A DNA stretch of 64,000 nt from Muraenolepis orangiensis (taxonomy: Eukaryota; Chordata; Actinopteri; Gadiformes; Muraenolepididae), in assembly GCA_027704905.1 (NCBI GenBank), contig CM051006.1, forward strand, positions 5,449,415 through 5,513,414. The letters run 5' to 3'. Positions 54,984 to 64,000 of this stretch are shown here, one piece after another; position 1 is the first letter of the stretch; each line of letters opens with the position of its first letter. Both the position numbers and the translations under genes were made by a program. The notes under the pieces are model-generated. The model was not told the DNA's origin. It saw only the letters and a list, made by a program, of their open reading frames with translations, and did not search any database.

Positions 54984-56648
54984 TGTATCATCTGTTGAGA
55001 TCCTTACACACCTTTCAGTTAATATGGTAGAACACAGAATATCACGATAAAAATAAAGATAAAAAAAATAAGAATCAAATGTAATTAATGTTTGTGATAT
55101 AGTGATTACCTATAATCCTGAATATAGCAGAGGTGAGGAGAAATTAAGGTTTATTGATAAGGCTTCAAATATGTTTATGCCTTTAAAAGTATATTACATT
55201 AAGCAAGGTGTGGGAATGTTGTGGGATCTGTATTTTAATCATAATAATAATCAGTGTTCTAATCAGATTGTTATTTGGATGCTAAGATGTTATTTTAAAA
55301 GTTATTATGATCTATCTGCTTGGCCCTGCTTGAACCTCACTATAAAAGGAAATGTCCTGGATTACAAAACACGTCCTGGTGGACATCCAGTTAATGAATA
55401 CTTCTGTGATGACATAGGCAGAGTTTGCGGGGGGCAGGGGGGGCATTGCCCTCCCAAGTGGCCGAAATGTGTTACTGAATCGAGTCTAAAATGGAGTCTA
55501 AAAGTTCCAATCCAAATATTTCTTGAATATAGATCTCCAAATATTTCAATAGATGTAATAAAATACTCATTTTATTACATTTTTATTACATAATTATTCT
55601 AACACCAAAATATTTTGTTTTAAATCAATTCATTCGTACTAACCTATTGTAACAACCCTGAGCATTTTCTTATTTTGTGTGTGCTATAAGTTGGACAGTG
55701 AGTGTTTTTTTATCGTTTTCAATGTAACACAAAATGTGTTTATGTGTACACTAAATGTTTTAAAAGGGTACATGGAAAATGAAAGCCTGTTGAATAAAAT
55801 CAAATTGATATTTCACTTTTCAGACTTTAACTTTATGGTTGTCAGTGGTCTTCAGTTGTGTGCGGCAGTGCCCTCATGTGTGACAGACAGGGTGCGAACT
55901 GGAGGGGTGACATGAGCTCCCCTGGGAACATGGTTTGTGAAATTTGGGGGGAGCTCTCTAAAATATAGCTATAGCTGTATTATTAATATTAATATTGTTC
56001 ATGGTTGGTGCCGCTGGCTGCTCTTATCGCGTGTGTTCGGCTCTGTGTGGGCTACAGCCATAATAGGCTATAGCCCATGTGAAACAACGTAGCCTGTTTT
56101 TGAGTCATTTTAAGTTGATTTAATTAAACAGTCAAACGTTACATTGGTGGTCCGTGGATTATTTATTATCAAGTTGATTGAAGTTTGCGTAGCCCAAACA
56201 TGCTCGGGAAATCTGTTGACATGAACACGATCCATCGGGACGTTTCATGTAAATGTAGACCTGTGGCACCACCGCGTGTGCAACAGATGTTCTCTTTATA
56301 ATAGGCCTATGTCTGTGCTGTTGCTATTAATGCACGGATCAGCATTTACCCCCCCCCCCCCCCCCCAAAAAAACAAAAAACCCGGCTCCCCCGGAGACCG
56401 TGGTATAGTTCGCACTCTGGTGACAGACCAATACCCCACGTGACCATGTGTGATATTGATAAGTGATCAGAAACTGATTTGATGCGCTGTGTTGTTTGGC
56501 TTTATGTCATCTTAAGGGTCTTCTGTTGCTGTATCGTAGGACGCATACAGACGCATACAGACGCCACAATGTTTTTACCAGCAATGACGTCATTTCCACG
56601 CATGCGTAGTTTTACGGTTGTCAAAAGGTCCTTGTTATTGGTATCTTC
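54984..56648. other. apoL-like 3' flank, repeat-like AT-rich DNA
   Basis: An AATAAAGATAAA at 55050 may serve as the polyadenylation signal. The stretch 55400-55930 has GTTTGCGGGGGGCAGG and GACATGAGCTCCCCT motifs seen in diverged fish DNA transposons, but I found no termini. Poly-C/poly-A tract at 56349-56370. No coding region recognised. Confidence 0.45.
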
Positions 56649-57328
56649 CAGTGGCGAAGCGTGTCTATCACAACTGGACCTTCTGTAGACCAGGGGTTCC
56701 ACAACTTTTCAGCCCGCGACCCCCAACATAACAGACCCCCCCCCCCCCACTATCACCGGAGGGACTGGAACATTAAAAACAACGTGTGCGCAGAGCTTCA
56801 CCATCGAGAACATCGTGAAGTCCAAGGGGGGGGGGGGGGGGGGGAATCGTGATATTGAAAATTGTGTGTGGCTTTTTTTTCAGCTCCAAATGATACTGTC
56901 GTGAATCTGTCGGAATCAAATTCATTTTTCGTCACCCGTACATATATAAAAATATCTATGCACACGTTATTATTAACAATAAAAACCTCATGGTCACATC
57001 AAGAGGATTCTGAAATCATCTCGCGACCCCCCCCCCCCCCCCTCGGGTCCCGCGACCCCCCCCCCCTCGGGGTCCCGCGACCCCCACTTTGGGAACCCCT
57101 GCTGTAGACCACCACCCACACCATCACCACCACCATTCGAAAATTCAGTTGTTCTAGTCAGACGGACGTCACGGAGGAGTCACTTTATGCCTTATCTCAT
57201 TTAGGAAGATCAGATTGTCGCAGCCAATTCCAAGTGTACCCTAGTTGTAAAGCAGAGTCCATGTAGTGAAGTAACAGACCACCACAGACCACCACACACA
57301 GGCTATCGGTTAAAGGGACAGTCTAACA

Positions 57329-57551
57329 CGCTTCACGTGAAAAGGCTTAACGTAACTTTGGAACTTTAAGTTCCAAAATAGCGATCAATAATCACCAAAT
57401 GTCTCTGGCATATGTCTTGTCATTAGCACTTTCACCTGTCAAAATGAAAGTGAAAAGGTGAAAGTGCTAATGCCAAAACATATGCAAATTAGGTGATTAT
57501 TGATCGTGGTTTTGTAACTCTTAGTTACGTTAAGTCTTTTCACGTTAAGCG
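57329..57551. repeat. Internal palindrome of hAT copy B
   Basis: Arms of about 100 bases meet at TCACCTGTCAAAATGAAAGT. Ends CGCTTCACGTGAAAAGGCTT and TCTTTTCACGTTAAGCG. Present in copy C in the reverse direction, absent from A. It may be a nested miniature element. Confidence 0.85.
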
Positions 57552-57876
57552 ATGCAAAGAAAGATCAAGTCAAAACTCTCAATTCAAATGCACAACAATG
57601 CTTAACAAACCCAAGACAGCCATTAACTAATCAGTCAACAAGTGTGTGGAAACAAAATGCACCAACCAGCTCAACGAGACGCAACACTGAGACAAAACCA
57701 GCAAAGACAAATGAGTCTCACTCACCAATGATGTTCACTGAAAGACCAAATCCATTCTCCTGTCCTTCTGGATGAATGGTTCGACCACCATCAGGTCATA
57801 AAGATGATCGCTTTTCAGATCCAAAATAAGTTCCAATTCCCTGCTCTCTTGTCGGTCCCAAACAGCAACACTCCCA

Positions 57877-58101
57877 TCAGTAGAGCCTCTTGTGGCTAGT
57901 AGAGCCCGTTAGCCACGGGTATCGTTCCCAGTTGCTACACTGAAAATGGCGAACATAACCTGCTTTAACTACTTGAGTCAGCTCCAGATTGTCAGGTGTT
58001 GGACGGCCTCTTTTAATAATGTCCATTTTAACATTAAATGGTCGTCTTGAAAATGGTTCACACAATAATTCCGCCACGACATCATCTTCACCTGTTGCCA
58101 T
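57877..58101 (-). pseudogene. hAT transposase N-terminal remnant (copy B)
   Basis: 74 codons from ATG (MATGEDDVVAELL) to TGA. The segment KMDIIKRGRPTPDNLELTQ, then GYVRHFQ and NWERYPWLTGSTSHKRLY, is the lead-in to a TTF-type zinc finger as in hAT transposases and ZMYM-like proteins derived from them. TGA stands where a cysteine of the finger is expected (…LY-stop-WECC). The rest of the transposase is absent. Confidence 0.72.
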
Positions 58102-58620
58102 TTTGGCGTAAAAAAAACAACGTAGAAAACGTAACACTACGCTAGATCCACTCTCGCGCCAGCCACCACCTTGCACCCTCTAGCTCCATATTGAGCTGCC
58201 GGGGAAATCTGAAAGAATACGCCCATTGGCTACAAATCACGATATGATTGGTTGATCAAATTGTCAATCCAAACGTACGCTATCATTCCGTCTAAGGGCC
58301 AATGTCAGCGGGAATACTTTGGTTGATTTACGTTGGATATTCTTCCCAGCAACCCAGAAAAATATCTGATTGGTTGCATTGTTTTTCCAACACAAAACCA
58401 CTCAAATGCGTCGTGCATGGACCGAGAAAGACAAACAAATCAACGTAACACTGTATTATAACACAGATACGATTCTCATTTATTCATTTTATTTAAATTT
58501 TATTAAATGTTATTAAATTGTATTACATTTTATTAATACAATTAATTCGATTCTTTGGTTTCATCTGAGAGTTCCAGGGTCTTCTCTGAATACCTTGAAG
58601 GCCCTGACGCTTCACCACTG

Positions 58621-59386
58621 GTATCTTTACATGGAAAGTACGGCGTGATCGACTGCTTTACGCGAGTTTCTAGTCATTGAATACATAAAAAAAAAACCTC
58701 TCAATCAAGTCGCTATTTCTATATATTCTTCTAAACTAACGTATGATAAAGGTTCGACTTCACTTTCAGACCCGTACACATTAAAGGATGGCAAAAAATG
58801 TAAACCTGATCGATACGTTAGGGATCGACACAAAGGAGTCTCCCAAGTCTTTACAATCACTGGAAGCTGATCAGTTGTTCCTTAGTGGTCACGTTAAACC
58901 GCGATTTAACCGTTATTTCATGCAATATGCATTTTATTAGGTTAAGTTAAGTTTTCGAACGGTTTCCATTCCAATAACTGAGATAATTCGTACCAAAACA
59001 TTGAATATAGCAAACTGCCATCGAAAGTTTATAAACTGAACATAATCGTTACCAATAATAGTGACCTGACAGGAAGATGATCATATCATCCATCTGTCAC
59101 TTTATTGATATTTTTTATTGTGTACAGTATCTTTATAGAAGGTCTTTAGTGTTTTAGAAAAGTACTATTACTTATAATACTGCGGAAGGGAATGCGGAGT
59201 GAGCATTTCATTGTACTTGTTGTGCACATGGACAATCAATATCAATCCTGAATCTTGAGTATATTGGCTCACGAGACCCCCCCGCCCCCCCCCCCCCCCC
59301 CCCCCCGGTGTGGGCGTGGCCTAAACTCTGTCTATAGTTGACTTGTTAACCCCAAACATTGAAGTAAAGCGATGCCATGTGTCCTC
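58621..59386. other. Spacer between hAT copies B and C
   Basis: Unrecognised except for a retroposon-tail-like TCACTTTATTGATATTTTTT...GAGCATTTCATTGTACTTG block (59095-59250) and a C homopolymer (59278-59306). Confidence 0.45.
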
Positions 59387-59897
59387 CAGTGGTGAAGCGT
59401 CAGGGCCTTCAAGGTATTCAGAGAAGACCCTGGAACTCTCAGATGAAACCAAAAAATCGAATTAATTGTATTAATAAAATGTAATACAATTTAATAACAT
59501 TTAATACAATTTAAATAAAATGAATAAATGAGAATCGTATCTGTGTTATATTACAGTGTTACGTTGATTTGTTTGTCTTTCTCGGTCCATGCACGACGCA
59601 TTTGAGTGGTTTTGTGTTGGAAAAACAATGCAACCAATCAGATATGTTTCTGGGTTGCTGGGAAGAATATCCTTCAACCAAAGTATTCCCGCTGACATTG
59701 GCCCTTAGACTGAATGAGAGCGTACGTTTGGATTGACAATTTGATCAACCAATCATATCGTGATTTGTAGCCAATGGGCGTATTCTTTTAGATTTCCCCG
59801 CAGCTCAATAGGGAGCTAGAAGGTGCAAGGTGGTGGCTGGCGCGAGAGTGGATCTAGCGTAGTGTTACGTTTTCTACGTTGTTTTTTTTACGTCAAA

Positions 59898-60122
59898 ATG
59901 GCAACAGGTGAAGATGATGTCGTTGCGGATTTATTGTCTGAACCATTTTCAAGACGACCATTTAATGTTAAGATGGACATAATTAAAAAAGGCCGTCCAA
60001 CACCTGACAATCTGGAGCTGACTCAAGTAGTTAAAGCAGGCTATGTTCGCCATTTTCAGAGTAGCAACTGGGAACGATACCCGTGGCTAACGGGCTCTAC
60101 TAGCCACAAGAGGCTCTACTGA
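59898..60122 (+). pseudogene. hAT transposase N-terminal remnant (copy C)
   Basis: Same 74-codon frame as in copy B (MATGEDDVVADLL...HKRLY) with a few residue changes, ending at the same TGA. Reading beyond the TGA in frame gives WECCYLG, so the stop replaces a single codon before the frame runs on to another stop at about 60210. Confidence 0.72.
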
Positions 60123-60448
60123 TGGGAGTGTTGCTATTTGGGACCGACAAGAGAGCAGGGAATTGGAACTTATTTTGGATCTGAAAAGCGATCATCTTTA
60201 TGACCTGATGGTGGTCGAACCATTCATCCAGAAGGACAGGAGAATGGATTTGGTCTTTAAGTGAACATCATTGGTGAGTGAGACTCATTTGTCTTTGCTG
60301 GTTTTGTCTCAGTGTTGCGTCTCGTTGAGCTGGTTGTTGCATTTTGTTTCCACACACTTGTTGACTGATTAGTTAATGGCTGTCTTGGGTTTGTTAAGCA
60401 TTGTTGTGCATTTGAATTGAGAGTTTGGACTTGATCTTTCTTTGCATC

Positions 60449-60670
60449 GCTTAACGTGAAAAGACTTAACGTAACTAAGAGTTACAAAACCGCGATCAAT
60501 AATCACCTAATTTGCATATGTTTTGTCATTAGCACTTTCACCTTTTCACTTTCATTTTGACAGGTGAAAGTGCTAATGACAAGACATATGCCAGAGACAT
60601 TTGGTGATTATTGATCGCTATTTTGGAACTTAAAGTTCCAAAGTTACGTTAAGCCTTTTCACGTGAAGCG
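60449..60670. repeat. Internal palindrome of hAT copy C
   Basis: Reverse-oriented counterpart of 57329-57551, same arms and centre. Confidence 0.85.
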
Positions 60671-61343
60671 TGTTAGACCGTCCCTTTAACCGATAGCCTG
60701 TGTGTGTGCGTGCTGTGGTGGTCTGTGTTACTTCACTACATGGACACTGCTTTACAACTATGGTACACTTGGGAATTGGCTGCGACAATCTGATCTGCCT
60801 AAATGAGATAAGGCATAAAGTGACTCCTCCGTGACGTCCGTCTGACTAGAACAACTGAATTTTCGAATGGTGGTGGTGATGGTGTGGGTGGTGGTCTACA
60901 GCAGGGGTTCCCAAAGTGGGGGTCGCGGGACCCCGAGGGGGGGGGGGGGTCGCGAGATGATTTCAGAATCCTCTTGATGTGACCATGAGGTTTTTATTGT
61001 TAATAATAACGTGTGCATAGATATTTTTATATATGTACGGGTGACGAATAAAGGAATTTTGATTCCGACAGATTCACGACAGTATCATTTGCAGCTGAAA
61101 AAAAAGCCCACACAATTTTCAATATCACGATTCCCCCCCCCCCCCCCCCCCTTGGACTTCACGATGTTCTCGATGGTGAAGATCTGCGCACACGTTGTTT
61201 TTAATGTTCCAGTCCCTCCGGTGATAGTGGGGGGGGGGGGGGGGGGTGTCTGTTATGTTGGGGGTCGCGGGCTGAAAAGTTGGGGAACCCCTGGTCTACA
61301 GAAGGTCCAGTTGTGATAGACACGCTTCGCCACTGGTGTCCTC

Positions 61344-62134
61344 ATATAAACAGCTTTGCCGTCCGGACACGACAAGAACAAATAATGTGGTGCATTGTCT
61401 TTGGCTTGAGAGAGGAGACGGTTCTGTTACTATTGACTAACTAATCGCAGTGAGTGTGGTTGAAATAGAGTTCTTTAAACCAATTAGGTCTCAAACTGCA
61501 TTCATTCAGATGCGCACTAAAGGAAGAGTTCAGCAAAGCGCTAAACACAAGGTAAGTGTCTCAATCTGTGTTCCCCCTGCCTCCACCAGAGGGCAGCATC
61601 AACCCTTGGTCATTCTCACCCGCAGCTGCAGCGCACTACAATCCACAATAGTGTTGAAGCCTCCTGCCCTTTGCCACATTGTTCCTGACTAGGACAGACT
61701 CTCCAGCGTGTGTTTCTCGGACTGATTCCTGTTTCCCGACCCTGCCTGCCCTGGACATCGATCTCTACCTGCCCGGTTCCCGACCTCCTGCCTGTCCTCG
61801 ACTACGTCTCTGCCTGCCCCATGTCTGGTTCGACTGTGTGATCATTGTGCTGGGATCTGGGATCATTTATATTAAATATCACCAACTTCTCCCGGTGTCC
61901 CGTGTGTGCTGCATTTTGGTCCCAACCCTAATCCGTGACAGTACAGGGTAAAACTGACAGTAATCTCAACATTTTTGATTAAAATTACTTTTGTTTATAT
62001 GGTTCGTGTTTTGGCCCACAACTTTACCAAAGACACGAACAAACGGTTACATGAATTCAGAACGACAAGTTGTCACGTGATTTCCAAGAAGTCAGGGTGG
62101 CGGGATCGAGAGGCACTAACAGTTTGTGGGCCAT
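61344..62134. other. Flank with LTR-like block at about 61560-61940
   Basis: CCCTGCCTCCACCAGAGGGC, repeated CCTGCCTG..CTGGAC pieces and a terminal CCAACCCTAATCCGTGACA resemble the 3' region of fish retroelement LTRs. No partner copy or target duplication found here. Confidence 0.35.
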
Positions 62135-62250
62135 TAGATTAGATTTAAATGTATTGTCATCGCACAGCAAAAGTACAGTGAAAATAAATTGGCATCTAAC
62201 CAGAGTGCAAATGTTACAGTAAAGAGCATAGTAATATATAATGTACAAGT
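62135..62250 (-). repeat. Retroposon 3' tail, partner of 13080-13215
   Basis: Complement of ATTTGCACTCTGGTTAGATG and TGCGATGACAATACATTT-type tail. Confidence 0.6.
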
Positions 62251-62411
62251 GGTTAAATAGGATGTAAAAACAGTCTACTAGGTACTGGTGTGTATACCGT
62301 TTTTATAGATTTATAGTTCGTTTTTTATAGTTTTTATAGTTTATAGAGTAGGTATGAGATATGTGCAGATATAGGTGTGTGTATATACATATATACATAT
62401 ATACATATATA

Positions 62412-62894
62412 CAGGTACCAGCTCCTGGCTGGGGAAACTCACTAGAGACCGAGTTGACTGGACTTTGAAGTCAGGAGATCAGGAGGGTTTGGTTTTCCTG
62501 TAAAAGCTGCATAGAGCAACGTGCTCCCATAATACTTTGGTTTACTGCTCTATGCTGATTGGTGCATTTGCTGCATTCTTGAGAATGAAAAACGAAACAG
62601 AAAGATATCTTATCAGTCCTTTCTGTTTGCCCCTGCTGAGCCCTTCATTTGGGGAGCTTACTATATTTATTTTTTTGGGTTGGGTGACAATACATTGGGT
62701 TTATGTGTTGTCAGTCACTATATCTGTTAGATTGGTGAATCTATCAAATGCTGAGATGGAAACTGACGACAGAACGACGTCTCTGAGGTAAGTCTTCAAA
62801 CTCAGTCTCTTTCGGTTTGTAGGAGACACATGTCGAGTATTTTGATGTTCTAAATAGATACGATACCACGCAAGATAAAGTACTATAGTACTAT
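62412..62894 (+). repeat. Duplicated apoL-like 5' flank, exon 1 and intron start
   Basis: Matches 48098-48350 from CAGCTCCTGGCTGGGG through exon 1 to TAGTACTATGGTGGCAG, then continues as the sequence found at 51880 after the hAT insertion. About 235 extra bases (62455-62683) separate the first block from the rest. Confidence 0.9.
62756..62787 (+). CDS. apoL-like paralogue, coding exon 1 (partial gene)
   Basis: Ten codons plus AG, GTAAGT donor. It differs from 48209-48240 by one base (CAC to GAC, His to Asp). The reading frame, ATG and splice site are preserved. No exon 2 appears before the window ends, so either a tandem paralogue continues downstream or this is an orphan exon. Confidence 0.6.
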
Positions 62895-63330
62895 GGTGGC
62901 AGTATAGCTGCCTCTCTACCCCTCTCCACCTAACGTCTCTCTACCCCTCTCTTCCTCACCTACCCCTCTCTTCCTCTCTACCCCTCTCTTCCTCACCTAC
63001 CCCTCTCTTCCTCTCTACCCCTCTCTTCCTCACCGTCCCCTCTCTTCCTCACTACCCCTCTCTTCCTCTCTACCCCTCTCTTCCTCTCTACTCCTCTCTT
63101 CCTCTCTACCCCTCTCTTCCTCTCTACTCCTCTCTTCCTCACCTACCCCTCTCTTCCTCACCGTCCCCTCTCTTCCTCTCTACCCCTCTTCCTCACCTAC
63201 CCCTCTCTTCCTCACCTACCCCTCTCTTCCTCACCTACCCCTCTCTTCCTCTCTACCCCTCTCTTCCTCACCTACCCCTCTCTTCCTCACCGTCCCCTCT
63301 CTTCCTCTCTACCTCTCTCTTCCTCACCGT
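62895..63330 (+). repeat. CT-rich tandem repeat in the paralogue intron
   Basis: Repeats of CTCTCTTCCTCACCTACCC and CTCTCTTCCTCTCTACCC. The same units occur in fewer copies at 51895-52000, just before apoL-like exon 2. Confidence 0.92.
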
Positions 63331-63552
63331 CACGGAGGTGAACCCAAATGCACGACTCGACGACACGTATCAAAGTAAAGAGTCTTCAAAAATGCAGTAA
63401 CACAAAAATCACTTTGATGGAAACGCATAAAGCTCAAAAGCAAAATACCTAATTACAAAAAACCTGACGGTGGCATGACGTGGAAACATGACGAAGAACT
63501 CTAACATGAAACAAGTAGCAAGTCTCAAAACGTGAAACAAGTACGAGTCTAA
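63331..63552. other. Unrecognised, possibly retroelement DNA
   Basis: Starts GTCACGGAGGTGAACCC. AT-rich with no coding signal. Confidence 0.35.
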
Positions 63553-64000
63553 TGTAGTATAATTTCTACTCGGTGGAATAAGAATCTTTCTCAGAGGTCC
63601 GGATACTAAGTTCAAGGTGTTTATTGAACAAAGCATCAAATGAAAGCATCTGCTGCAGCGAGATGGAGCCTGCCGTGCCAATTCGCAGACTGGCGACGCG
63701 CTCCTTTACCAAACATTATATAGACAATAGCATCATAGAACAACCACTACTCCTAGTGGTCAAAGTAACAAACATCAACTTAATACTATTGGTCTGAGAG
63801 GTACAACCAGCACTCTGGTTGGTCACGGTGTCTTCCTCGGTGTCTTCATCGTCACGTCCCAAGTTTATGGCTCAAACCCCCAAGGGGGTCGTATTTGGCT
63901 TGCACAACATTCTGTAGGATACCGTTGAAAACCAGCCTAAAGGCACCATTACAAGGGCCTGAAGGCACACCAACACCTACACATCTGGAACTGCTTAACA
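63553..64000 (-). mobile_element. LTR, family Y, minus orientation, reaching the window end
   Basis: - strand begins TGTTAAGCAGTTCCAGATG at 64000 and ends GTAGAAATTATACTACA at 63554, so the TG...CA unit fits 448 bases. An AATAAACACC signal is on the - strand near 63618. Whether internal element sequence follows is beyond the window; no primer-binding site is seen to the left. Confidence 0.7.

Larger units (their letters stand above)
56649..58620 (-). mobile_element. Non-autonomous hAT-type element, copy B
   Basis: 1972 bases, terminal inverted repeats CAGTGGYGAAGCGT, flanked by near-perfect 8-base duplication GTATCTTC / GTATCTTT (56641-56648 and 58621-58628). It carries a transposase first-exon remnant on the - strand and a 223-base internal palindrome. 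Confidence 0.93.
59387..61335 (+). mobile_element. Non-autonomous hAT-type element, copy C
   Basis: 1949 bases, inverted relative to B, terminal inverted repeats CAGTGGTGAAGCGTC / complement of CAGTGGCGAAGCGTG. Flanked by perfect 8-base duplication GTGTCCTC (59379-59386 and 61336-61343). Very similar to copy B along its length. Confidence 0.95.

Overview
This is vertebrate, almost certainly teleost fish, nuclear DNA. It holds a spliced cytokine-receptor gene, long dinucleotide microsatellites, tRNA-derived SINEs, and non-LTR, LTR and hAT elements of kinds found in fish. The density of (CT)n and (CA)n tracts and the Gmr1-type element (a group named from Atlantic cod) would fit a gadiform fish, but that is an inference.

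1-8.9 kb: intergenic or 5' flanking DNA with microsatellites, SINE-like copies, an L2-like LINE fragment and no convincing gene. 8.9-18.8 kb: a prolactin receptor gene (prlr) on the + strand. Eight coding exons join in frame to 624 codons: signal peptide, two fibronectin-III cytokine-receptor domains with a perfect WSEWS, one membrane span, Box 1, and an acidic cytoplasmic tail expanded by in-frame GAG repeats. Its introns are full of microsatellites, SINEs and an L2 3' end.

18.8-33.8 kb: a graveyard of nested elements. An endogenous-retrovirus remnant (RNase H and integrase pieces) adjoins a Mag-like Ty3/gypsy remnant. Each carries a solo LTR of one shared family with its own 5-bp target duplication. 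A CR1/Rex-type LINE is inserted in the gypsy integrase, and an L1-type LINE with a 14-bp target duplication is inserted in that LINE.

33.9-44.0 kb: a Ty1/copia element on the - strand whose primer-binding site matches the anticodon region of initiator tRNA-Met. It is split by a recent, apparently intact Ty3/gypsy element of the Gmr1 group, with 539-bp LTRs that differ at one base that I noticed, GTAC duplications, and one gag-pol ORF in which integrase precedes reverse transcriptase.

44-64 kb: an apolipoprotein L-like gene on the + strand (four coding exons, 548 codons). Its first intron holds a 3.5-kb hAT-type insertion that itself contains a second CR1/Rex-type LINE. Three copies of a non-autonomous hAT family (two flanked by 8-bp duplications) surround it. 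A second copy of the ApoL promoter and first coding exon lies at 62.4-62.9 kb, implying a tandem paralogue running off the window. An LTR fills the last 448 bases.

There is no prokaryotic content, CRISPR array or confirmed tRNA gene. The real genes are prlr and the apoL-like gene; the element ORFs belong to transposons.
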